Positions 27,456-34,845 of a stretch of DNA of 64,000 nucleotides are shown here, piece after piece. The DNA comes from Brucella sp. BE17. Its GTDB lineage: Bacteria > Pseudomonadota > Alphaproteobacteria > Rhizobiales > Rhizobiaceae. The stretch spans positions 1,116,001-1,180,000 of the forward strand of contig NZ_CP154467.1 in assembly GCF_039545455.1 (NCBI RefSeq). The letters run 5' to 3'. The notes below the pieces were generated by a model. It saw nothing but the letters and a program-made list of their open reading frames with translations. It had not been told where the DNA came from and searched no databases. Both the position numbers and the translations under genes were made by a program. How positions within the stretch are numbered: position 1 is the stretch's first letter; every line of letters starts with the position of its first letter.

Positions 27456-28613
27456 ATGGATGAGGCCCACCACAACCAATTTGAGTTAAACGAGGATCAG
27501 CGGGCCATTCAGGACATGGCACGGGAATTTGCCGAAGATCGCATTGCGCCGCACGCGCTTCAATGGGATCGCGATAAGTATTTTCCGCTCGATGCCATCC
27601 GCGAAACCGGCCCGCTTGGCATGGGCGGCATTTACGTGCGCGACGATGTCGGTGGCTGTGCACTGACGCGTTTTGATGCCGTCTTGATTTTTGAAGCGCT
27701 CGCTTACGCGTGCCCGGCTTTTTCGGCCTTCATCTCCATTCATAATATGACAGCATCGATGATCGATCATTTTGGCACCGAAAACCAGCGCCAGACATTT
27801 CTGCCCAGGCTGAGCTCTATGGAATGGCTTGCAAGCTATTGTCTGACAGAGCCCGGTTCAGGTTCTGATGCAGCCGCGCTCAGAACCCACGCAGAGAGGG
27901 ACGGCGATCATTACATCATCAACGGCATCAAACAGTTTATTTCGGGTGCGGGTGCAACCGATGTGTATGTCACAATGGTTCGTACCGGCGAGGACGGCCC
28001 CAAAGGCATTTCGACCCTTCTTGTGCCAAAGGACGCACCAGGCCTGTCGTTTGGTGTCAACGAGCACAAGATGGGCTGGAATATGCAGCCAACGCGCAGC
28101 GTCACGTTCGAGAATTGCCGCGTGAGCGTCGAAAACCTTCTTGGTGATGAAGGCGATGGCTTTAAAATCGCCATGGCAGGTCTTGACGGTGGTCGCCTCA
28201 ATATTGCCGCCTGTTCTCTGGGCGGCGCACAATCATCCCTTGATAAGGCGCTCCAATATTGCAGCGAGCGCAAGGCGTTCGGACAGACACTTGACCAGTT
28301 TCAGGCCTTACAATTCCGTCTCGCTGACATGGAGACCGAACTCTGCGCAGCACGACTGCTTCTTTATACGGCAGCAAATAAGTTGACCCGCAAGGCGCAT
28401 GACGCGGGAAAATGGTCGGCCATGGCCAAACGTTTCGTTACTGATACCGGATTTCATGTCGCAAACGAGGCGCTCCAGCTATTGGGCGGTTACGGCTATT
28501 TGCACGACTACGGCGTGGAAAAGCTGGTTCGCGATCTGCGGGTGCACCAGATTCTGGAAGGCACCAATGAGATCATGCGGGTGATCATCGCAAGGCACAT
28601 GATCGGACGCTGA
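27456..28613 (+). CDS. Acyl-CoA dehydrogenase, probably isobutyryl-CoA dehydrogenase
   Basis: 385-aa FAD enzyme of the acyl-CoA dehydrogenase family with N-terminal helical, middle beta and C-terminal helical domains. Motifs: YCLTEPGSGSDAAALRT and ISGAGATDVYVTMVRT in the FAD/substrate region, ERKAFGQTLDQFQALQFRLADM, and the C-terminal QLLGGYGYLHDYGVEKLVRDLRVHQILEGTNEIMR, summarised by the catalytic-base context EGTNEIMR. The next gene is a 3-hydroxyisobutyrate dehydrogenase, pointing to valine breakdown (isobutyryl-CoA to methacrylyl-CoA). AGGGAGGAAACC precedes the ATG. Specificity is inferred from context. Confidence 0.88.
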   Translation: MDEAHHNQFELNEDQRAIQDMAREFAEDRIAPHALQWDRDKYFPLDAIRETGPLGMGGIYVRDDVGGCALTRFDAVLIFEALAYACPAFSAFISIHNMTASMIDHFGTENQRQTFLPRLSSMEWLASYCLTEPGSGSDAAALRTHAERDGDHYIINGIKQFISGAGATDVYVTMVRTGEDGPKGISTLLVPKDAPGLSFGVNEHKMGWNMQPTRSVTFENCRVSVENLLGDEGDGFKIAMAGLDGGRLNIAACSLGGAQSSLDKALQYCSERKAFGQTLDQFQALQFRLADMETELCAARLLLYTAANKLTRKAHDAGKWSAMAKRFVTDTGFHVANEALQLLGGYGYLHDYGVEKLVRDLRVHQILEGTNEIMRVIIARHMIGR

Positions 28614-28635
28614 AAGCAAAAGGAAGGACTGTGTC

Positions 28636-29526
28636 ATGGCGACACTTGCATTCATTGGCCTCGGCAATATGGGTGGTCCGATGGCCGCCAATCTGGTGAA
28701 GAGTGGTCATATTGTGCGCGGCTTCGATCTCTTACCGCAACATCTGGAGGAAGCCAGAGCCAACGGGCTGGAAATCGCCGATAGTGCTGCGGATGCAGTC
28801 GCCGATGTCGAAGCAATTATCACCATGCTGCCTGCGGGCAAGCATGTTCTGTCGGTTTACGAAGACACTGTACCCAAAGCCCGAAAAGATACGCTTTTTA
28901 TCGATTGCTCCACCATAGACGTCGCATCGGCTCGTGAGGCGCATGAACTGGCTAAAAGCCAAGGGCATCTATCCATTGATGCGCCCGTATCGGGTGGAAC
29001 AGGCGGGGCTGTGGCGGGCACACTGACTTTCATGGCGGGCGGCAGCGAAAAAGCCTTCGCGCGCGCCGAACCGCTTCTCAGGCCCATGGCCGGAAAGATC
29101 GTGCATTGCGGTGCTGACGGTGCGGGACAAGCGGCAAAAATCTGCAACAATATGATCTTGGGTATATCGATGATCGGCGTGAGCGAGGCTTTCGTGCTGG
29201 CCGAAAAGCTTGGCTTGTCGCATCAGGCGCTGTTCGACGTGGCGTCCACCTCATCAGGCCAATGCTGGTCGCTGACGACATATTGCCCCGTGCCTGGGCC
29301 TGTTCCATCGTCTCCCGCTAATCGTGACTACAAACCAGGCTTTGCAGCAGCGCTGATGTTGAAAGACCTCCGGCTTTCGCAGGAGGCAGCCAGAAGTACG
29401 GAGACACGAACACCCCTCGGCGCCCATGCGGAAGAAATATATTCGCTGTTCCAAGCACAAGGCCATGGCGAAGAAGACTTCTCTGGCATCAGAGACCATC
29501 TGAGGGCAAAATCAAAAAACAAATAA
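28636..29526 (+). CDS. mmsB: 3-Hydroxyisobutyrate dehydrogenase
   Basis: 296-aa NAD-dependent dehydrogenase of the beta-hydroxyacid family. The Rossmann motif is FIGLGNMGGPMAANLVKSGH, the substrate motif is DAPVSGGTGGAVAGTL, and the catalytic lysine lies in GAGQAAKICNNMILG. A 3-hydroxyisobutyrate-specific C-terminal region follows (SSGQCWSLTTYCPVPGPVP). It oxidises 3-hydroxyisobutyrate to methylmalonate semialdehyde in valine catabolism. It begins 22 bases after the acyl-CoA dehydrogenase with AAAAGGAAGG in front, so the two form an operon. The enoyl-CoA hydratase and 3-hydroxyisobutyryl-CoA hydrolase of the pathway are not adjacent. Confidence 0.92.
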   Translation: MATLAFIGLGNMGGPMAANLVKSGHIVRGFDLLPQHLEEARANGLEIADSAADAVADVEAIITMLPAGKHVLSVYEDTVPKARKDTLFIDCSTIDVASAREAHELAKSQGHLSIDAPVSGGTGGAVAGTLTFMAGGSEKAFARAEPLLRPMAGKIVHCGADGAGQAAKICNNMILGISMIGVSEAFVLAEKLGLSHQALFDVASTSSGQCWSLTTYCPVPGPVPSSPANRDYKPGFAAALMLKDLRLSQEAARSTETRTPLGAHAEEIYSLFQAQGHGEEDFSGIRDHLRAKSKNK

Positions 29527-29850
29527 TTGCAGTAATCGTCAAAAAATCCCGCTTGTTTAGATTTGCTTAATCCTTCGCTAACTCTACGGTAACGATGTTG
29601 GGCTAGAAAGAAGCACGAGACGGCTTTACACCTTCTCGTTGCTCCGGATCTGGTACTGCGTACCGGAGCTTATGTATCTCCTGCCCGCGTATCTTTCGGC
29701 AGGAACACCATGCGTAATCTGGTAAAACCGTGCACCGAAAGGCCGCGCGGTTTTAACCGTCACCATAAGTTTACAGGAATCCCAGTTTATTTGCGTGAAT
29801 TGCTGCAAGTTCAATTGAAAGTTCAGTGCGCTTATGAAAAGTAGTGCCAC
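29527..29850. other. 324-bp intergenic region with four consecutive hairpins
   Basis: No convincing gene. Between 29613 and 29758 four inverted repeats follow each other: ACGAGA/TCTCGT, GCTCCGG/CCGGAGC (with an inner GGTAC-TGC-GTACC), TCCTGCC/GGCAGGA, and TAAAACCG/CGGTTTTA, the last enclosing CC-GAAA-GG. This density suggests a structured RNA, either a small RNA or a leader of the glycosyltransferase gene. A TTAA-N7-CTAAC sequence near 29567, close to the CtrA consensus, lies upstream. On the minus strand a 46-codon frame crosses the same region but uses many rare codons. Confidence 0.5.
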
Positions 29851-31374
29851 ATGTATTTTTATTTCTTCCATTGCCCGGGACAATCACGCTTGACTGCTAT
29901 CGAACCCAGCCGCGACGCCGCTGACAAGCAATATTTCGGTCTGCCTTGGGCAGTCCTTTTCGTTCTCGCCTATTTTATCTTTCAGACGCTTCTGGTCACT
30001 TTCGTGTCCAATGGCGCGGGGCTTGATGATGCGGAACAATTGGCAAATATTGGTTATCTCGACTGGGGCTATGGCGGCTCGCAACCTCCGCTCTATACAT
30101 GGATAAGCAATTTTGCGGCATCCGTGCTCGGCACCTCCATGCTGACGCTTCAGATCGTCAAGTTCGGCATGCTGGCAAGCCTTTTCCTGAGCGTCTATGG
30201 CGGCATGCGGCTGCTGGGATTTTCAAGAGCCGTTGCCTCTGCGGGTATGCTGGGTCTGTTCCTCATTCCACAGATCGGCTGGGAATCCCAGCGCGCACTC
30301 ACCCATTCGGTCGCAGGAACGGCCGGTTGCGGATGGACCTTTCTGGCTTTCGCCTGGCATATGCGCAAACGCGGAACCGTTTCCGCCGCAGCCCTTGGCG
30401 TGGCAATGGCCGCAGCGCTGCTCGGCAAGCTGAACGCATCCTTCTTCCTGATCATGATCGTGGTGACTGGTCTATCGGTTGCACAATACCGGGCGGTACT
30501 GCTCTCAAAACTGTCGGGCGTAACCGTCATTGCCTTCGCGCTTTGCACAACACCAACAGCGTTGTGGATGCTCGATCACAGTTCAAGCGTCATCGCCCGC
30601 TCTGGCAAGCTTCAGATGGGAGCGACCGGAAACCTGCTTTTCGACCGCCTCAATGGCGTCGGAGGGTTTATTCAGGCCGCCTTCCTTTTCTCGATCCTGG
30701 TCCTTGTTGTGACCGCGGTCATTGCGCTCATCCATTTGCGCAAGAGCACCGTTCCAGTCACGGCCTTTACGACCGGCGAAACCTTCATGCGCCGACTGAT
30801 GATCATCGGTCTGGCAATGGTCTGTCTCGGAGTGATCATAAGCGGTGCCAATGACGTCAAAGATCGCTGGCTGCAACCGGTATTGTTTCTTGCCCCTGCC
30901 GCCCTTGCCTGTGGGTTGGCGCGTTATAGGACAGGTGAACGTGCCTTGATCGATTTTGCGGTCGTCGGCGCAGTGACCGCGCTTCTCGTACCACCGGTTC
31001 TTAGCTATTATCTCGTCTATGGATCCAGTGCGCCGCCTTATGGTCAGCTCGATTATCGCCAGCTTTATACGGAAATCGAAGCGCAGGGTTCCTTCCGGAC
31101 AATCCTGACCGACAAGCCGCAAATTCCCGGCAATTTCCGCCTGTTCGATCCATCGATTCGTGTCGTTCATTCAGAAACGCCCGACGCTGCAGACCATGTC
31201 ACACTGCCGGTGCTGGTCATGTGGTTTGGCGAGCAGACGCCGAATGAAGAGATCGCCGCGCTTCTAGAGCGTACGCATATAGGCGTACCGGCAAATGGCA
31301 TTAAAACAGCAGACATAGCCTATCGGACATGGCCAGACAGGCACATAGCGGTTAGCTATTTCTTTGTGAATTAA
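29851..31374 (+). CDS. GT39-like (PMT/ArnT-type) membrane glycosyltransferase
   Basis: 507-aa polytopic protein with about ten to twelve hydrophobic helices. The N-terminal part has the acidic DDAEQLAN motif in the first periplasmic loop, followed by WGYGGSQPPLYTWI, the catalytic and lipid-donor region of ArnT/PMT_2 family glycosyltransferases, which move sugars from polyprenyl phosphate to lipid A, glycans or proteins. The acceptor is unknown. The start is uncertain: the ATG at 29851 has no clear ribosome site, and a TTG at 29890 preceded by GGGA is an alternative. It is monocistronic, ending before a terminator shared with the entericidin gene. Confidence 0.82.
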   Translation: MYFYFFHCPGQSRLTAIEPSRDAADKQYFGLPWAVLFVLAYFIFQTLLVTFVSNGAGLDDAEQLANIGYLDWGYGGSQPPLYTWISNFAASVLGTSMLTLQIVKFGMLASLFLSVYGGMRLLGFSRAVASAGMLGLFLIPQIGWESQRALTHSVAGTAGCGWTFLAFAWHMRKRGTVSAAALGVAMAAALLGKLNASFFLIMIVVTGLSVAQYRAVLLSKLSGVTVIAFALCTTPTALWMLDHSSSVIARSGKLQMGATGNLLFDRLNGVGGFIQAAFLFSILVLVVTAVIALIHLRKSTVPVTAFTTGETFMRRLMIIGLAMVCLGVIISGANDVKDRWLQPVLFLAPAALACGLARYRTGERALIDFAVVGAVTALLVPPVLSYYLVYGSSAPPYGQLDYRQLYTEIEAQGSFRTILTDKPQIPGNFRLFDPSIRVVHSETPDAADHVTLPVLVMWFGEQTPNEEIAALLERTHIGVPANGIKTADIAYRTWPDRHIAVSYFFVN

Positions 31375-31490
31375 AGCATAATCCGACTGGAGTGGAATGA
31401 GGGCGATATATTTTTCTCGAAATAAAAGGGCAGGATATACCGATCGGTTTCAATCGGGTCGGCACTTCAAGCGAATGCAATATTTAAAAA

Positions 31491-31517
31491 AAGGCCCGGA
31501 TATGATCCGAGCCTTTT
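31491..31517. terminator. Bidirectional terminator between the glycosyltransferase and entericidin genes
   Basis: Inverted repeat AAAAGGC-C-CGGAT-ATG-ATCCG-A-GCCTTTT. On the minus strand it is followed by a run of seven T, so it should end the entericidin transcript efficiently; A/T symmetry allows termination in the other direction too. Confidence 0.8.
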
Positions 31518-31529
31518 GAAAGAAAAGAT

Positions 31530-31664
31530 TTACTGAACGCTCTCTTCAACGGCATTGGCCGTTCCCTTGACGTCTCGCCCGACGCCACGGACGGTATTGG
31601 CACAAGAAGCCAGAGTGAATGCACAAAGAATGATAGCAACCGGGACAATTCGGGACAATTTCAT
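31530..31664 (-). CDS. Entericidin EcnA/B-family small lipoprotein
   Basis: 44 aa, beginning MKLSRIVPVAIILCAFTLASC: a short basic start, a hydrophobic core and a lipobox (LASC), so the mature lipopeptide is only about 24 residues. The mature part, CANTVRGVGRDVKGTANAVE, has the N-T-x-x-G-x-G-x-D-x-x-x-x-G pattern of the entericidin family. Entericidins are envelope lipopeptides of an antidote/toxin type in enterobacteria; in alphaproteobacteria similar single genes are common and their role is unclear. GGAGAG precedes the ATG, and a strong terminator follows the stop. The gene is short enough to be missed by automatic annotation. Confidence 0.88.
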   Translation of the reverse strand: MKLSRIVPVAIILCAFTLASCANTVRGVGRDVKGTANAVEESVQ

Positions 31665-31883
31665 GGCAGTCTCTCCGATAGGATGTGGAAGGCACCCGCC
31701 TATGCGGGCAACGCATTACATAGACCACGCCAGCAGTATCTTCACTTATCCGAGGTTTCCCCAGACTGGCGGTGAAGCCGGTTCACCCGACTGTCACATT
31801 GTAAATCTAGCGCATGGTTTTACGCTGGCAAGTAAATGCATTGACAATACATGAATTTCTTTTGAAAAAAGTCGCACTACCAA

Positions 31884-32804
31884 TCAACAGGCCCGAATAG
31901 TTTCAAAACGGCCACTGCGGCGGTAGGTTTCAAAAACCTGACGCAGATTTTTGGCGACGGCCTGAATATGCGCGCCTCCATCGGGTTTTATGATCATACC
32001 AAGCTGATAGTTCTTCAGCGGCGGCAGACCATGTTCCGGCCCGAGCGCGACAATGCCATCGCCCAGCAGCGTCTTACCAAAGGGCGCGATGGCCAAATCC
32101 GCCATGATCGCCGCACGCTGGCCGGTAGAATGAGAACTCATATAGGCGATGCGATAGGGGCGACCGGCATTGTCGAGTGCCTGCAACGCATTACCGCGCC
32201 AGGCGCAGCCCTCTTCCCAGATGGAAAGTGGCAACGGATCGAGCCGATAGGCATTTCCGCATTTCGCGCCAGCCCAGACGAGTTCCTCATCGAGCAATAT
32301 CTCTATATCCGACTTCCCCGGCATGGCGTAGGAGAGATTGACCAGTGTCAGATCAAGCCTCCCTTCAGCAAAGCGCTTGCGCAGGTTGACGCTCTGGTCG
32401 ATCACGACGTCAACCGTGACGCCTGGATGCGTTTCAGCGAAACGCTTGAGAACGAGGGGCAGGACGCATTCGCCAATATCATCCGGCGAACCGAGCCTCA
32501 CCACGCCAGTCACGGTGGGTGCCACGAATTTGGAGACCGCCTCGCGGTTGAGCGCCAGCAGACGGCGCGCAAACCCCAGAAGAACTTCTCCATCGCTCGT
32601 CAGTGTAACGGACCGCGCATCACGTTCGAACACGCTGACGCCAATCTGCTCTTCGAGTTTCTTAATCTGCATGGAAACAGCTGAAGGCGTGCGGAACACG
32701 GCATTGGCAGCAGACGAAAAACTGCCGGTATCCGCGATCGCCACGAAAGTGCGCAGCACATCAATATCGAGCAGAGGGAGAGGGTGTTGAACGGGCGCGG
32801 TCAT
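31884..32804 (-). CDS. LysR-family transcriptional regulator
   Basis: 306 aa. The winged helix-turn-helix occupies about residues 12-72 (LRTFVAIADTGSFSSAANAVFRTPSAVSMQIKKLEEQIG is the region; key landmarks are GSFSSAANAVFRT and VSMQIKKLE), followed by a periplasmic-binding-type effector domain. From memory the N-terminus resembles LsrB/VtlR-type regulators of Hyphomicrobiales, which activate small DUF1127 protein genes; a DUF1127 gene is divergent here across 150 bp. Target and effector are otherwise unknown. Confidence 0.88.
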   Translation of the reverse strand: MTAPVQHPLPLLDIDVLRTFVAIADTGSFSSAANAVFRTPSAVSMQIKKLEEQIGVSVFERDARSVTLTSDGEVLLGFARRLLALNREAVSKFVAPTVTGVVRLGSPDDIGECVLPLVLKRFAETHPGVTVDVVIDQSVNLRKRFAEGRLDLTLVNLSYAMPGKSDIEILLDEELVWAGAKCGNAYRLDPLPLSIWEEGCAWRGNALQALDNAGRPYRIAYMSSHSTGQRAAIMADLAIAPFGKTLLGDGIVALGPEHGLPPLKNYQLGMIIKPDGGAHIQAVAKNLRQVFETYRRSGRFETIRAC

Positions 32805-32956
32805 GATTGCTCCGAGGCTTAGTTCAATATTTCTGATCTTTAACCTTTTTATATTTCGTTTGATTGAACGTCAAGTGTGCCGCACCCTTCCCTTACGTTC
32901 AACCTTGGTTCGAAAAACCGGACATCACCTTGATAAAAGCCTAATGGGAGACTGAC

Positions 32957-33187
32957 ATGGCATTTCAGCGCATAGATACAATATCAGCGGGAAACGTATC
33001 CGTTGCACGCCCTATCATCGCTCGCTTCCGCGCGCTTTATGGAACAACAATAAGGCTTTATCGCGCCTATGTTAGCCAACAGAGCTTGTATCGCAGCCGA
33101 CGCATTCTCAATTCCCTGCCTGAGAACATTCAGCAGGATATTGGCTGGCCAAACATCAATGATCGGTTCGCGAAAAGACAAAGATAA
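32957..33187 (+). CDS. DUF1127 small basic protein
   Basis: 76 aa, rich in Arg and Tyr. The C-terminal block SLYRSRRILNSLPENIQQDIGWPNIN matches the DUF1127 (YjiS-like) pattern of R-R-x-L-x-x-L-x-x-x-x-x-x-D-I-G. DUF1127 proteins in alphaproteobacteria affect RNA turnover and small-molecule (phosphate, fucose, stress) responses, and some are under LysR regulators such as VtlR. It is divergent from a LysR gene, and AATGGGAG lies before the ATG. A hairpin with a T-tract 30 bases downstream ends the transcript. Confidence 0.82.
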   Translation: MAFQRIDTISAGNVSVARPIIARFRALYGTTIRLYRAYVSQQSLYRSRRILNSLPENIQQDIGWPNINDRFAKRQR

Positions 33188-33625
33188 CTCAAACGCTGAA
33201 ACCTAGAGCATCGGCGCAAAAATCGGCATCGATTTTTGGAAAGCTAATGCGTAGATTAAATAGTTAAGACTGGGCCTTTGTACATCTGTATGGACACACA
33301 ACTCTCTAATTCCTGAGCTTGCGAATTCGCTAGTCCGAAATCGACATTACTTTGCGGATCGGTGTGATAAAAATCGGACCTTCTAGCAATTTCACGCCAC
33401 ACAATTACACTTTGGCGGCAGGCATTTAGCCGCACTGTGCAACCCCAACTTTCTGTGTCTCAATAAAGCGCACTATCCTGTTTGCGTCCCATTTTCTGGA
33501 TTGCCCTCCCCTAGTGCAATTACGGACAAAACAGACAGGATAGAAGGCCAGAAAATGGCCGCTAAAACCGGGAAAACCGGAATAGTATTGACGGACACGC
33601 GAGCATCATCACGTCGGGAACCGCG
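33188..33625. other. 438-bp intergenic region with terminator-like palindrome
   Basis: The perfect repeat AAAAATCG-GCAT-CGATTTTT (33217-33236) ends the DUF1127 transcript and sits in a longer sequence starting AGAGCATCGG and ending GCTAATGCGT, which resembles a degraded copy of the palindromic element described at 37412 and 48201. The rest is the long leader of the GlxA-type regulator gene; I see no gene in it. Confidence 0.6.
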
Positions 33626-34657
33626 ATGATGTTTCAGAAATATGGGAACGATCAGGCAATGCAACAGGCTTCATTGGTAAAAAGATCAATCGTATTTTTT
33701 CTCGTTCCGAATTTTTCGCTGATTGCCTTTGCAACGGCGATAGAACCACTGCGCATAGCCAATCGCATGCTTGGCTATGAGGCCTATCGCTGGCGGCTAA
33801 CCTCGGTTGATGGCAATCCCGTGACAGCCTCCAACGGTGTATCCTGTGCAGTCGATGCCTCACTTGAAGACGAGCGGCGTTTCCTGCAACGTGAACAGCG
33901 CCCTTCGATGGTCTTCGTCTGCTCCGGCATGCATGTCGAGGCATTTCGCAACAAATCGGTCTTTGCCTGGTTGCGCGAGGAATATAACCGCGGCGTGGCC
34001 GTGGGAGGTTTATGCACCGGCTCCCATATTCTGGCGGCTGCCGGTCTTCTTTCCGGCAAGCGCTGCGCCATTCACTGGGAAAACCTGCCGGGCTTTGCCG
34101 AAGCTTTCCCCAAGGCGGACGTTTATGCCGATCTTTTCGAGATCGACGGCAATATCTACACCTGCGCTGGCGGAACCGCCTCGCTCGACATGATGCTCAA
34201 ACTGATCGGTGATGATTTCGACGCAGATCTGGTCAACAAGATCTGTGAACAGGCGTTGACTGACCGCGTGCGCAATCCGCAGGACCGGCAGCGCCTGCCG
34301 CTGCGCGCGCGCCTCGGCAGCCAGAATTCCAAGGTTTTGACGATCATCGAAATGATGGAAGCCAACCTATCCGAGCCGCAGGCGCTGATAAATGTCGCCC
34401 ATACGATCGGCCTGTCGCGCCGTCAGGTAGAGCGGCTGTTCCGGCAGGAAATGGGACGCTCGCCGGCGCGCTATTATCTGGAAGTGCGGCTTGACCGGGC
34501 GCGGCACCTTCTGTTGCAATCCTCCATGCCGGTGGTAGAGGTGGCTGTTGCCTGCGGTTTTGTATCCGCTTCGCATTTTTCCAAATGCTACCGCGAGCTT
34601 TACGGGCGCTCACCGCAACAGGAACGCGCAGAGCGCAAAATGCTGATCGCGGCCTGA
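33626..34657 (+). CDS. GlxA-family AraC-type regulator (DJ-1/PfpI domain plus helix-turn-helix)
   Basis: 343 aa. Residues about 15-190 form a DJ-1/PfpI-like (class I amidotransferase-like) domain: VFFLVPNFSLIAFATAIEPLRIANRM, GGLCTGSHILAAAGLL and the HWEN segment. Residues about 230-335 form the AraC DNA-binding domain (VAHTIGLSRRQVERLFRQEMGRSPARYYLEVRLDRARHLL region; landmark SRRQVERLFR and ACGFVSASHFSKCYRELYG). Such regulators (GbdR, CdhR, SouR) control glycine betaine, carnitine and dimethylglycine catabolism. The next gene, on the same strand, encodes a dimethylglycine/sarcosine dehydrogenase-like flavoprotein, which fits. An inverted repeat embraces the start codon. Confidence 0.9.
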   Translation: MMFQKYGNDQAMQQASLVKRSIVFFLVPNFSLIAFATAIEPLRIANRMLGYEAYRWRLTSVDGNPVTASNGVSCAVDASLEDERRFLQREQRPSMVFVCSGMHVEAFRNKSVFAWLREEYNRGVAVGGLCTGSHILAAAGLLSGKRCAIHWENLPGFAEAFPKADVYADLFEIDGNIYTCAGGTASLDMMLKLIGDDFDADLVNKICEQALTDRVRNPQDRQRLPLRARLGSQNSKVLTIIEMMEANLSEPQALINVAHTIGLSRRQVERLFRQEMGRSPARYYLEVRLDRARHLLLQSSMPVVEVAVACGFVSASHFSKCYRELYGRSPQQERAERKMLIAA

Positions 34658-34845
34658 ACCGACCACATAAAACAAAACATTTTCAATGATGTATGAGGCG
34701 TTGCGGAATCGGTTTCACAACGCCTCTTTATTATTCCATCTCGATTGCAAGTCGTCGCCCAACGCCGCGAATATGTCGTATAAAGGCCAATCCATCACCC
34801 CGGCTGCGACTATGGTTTTACCAACGAATATCGGGGTTATATCAA

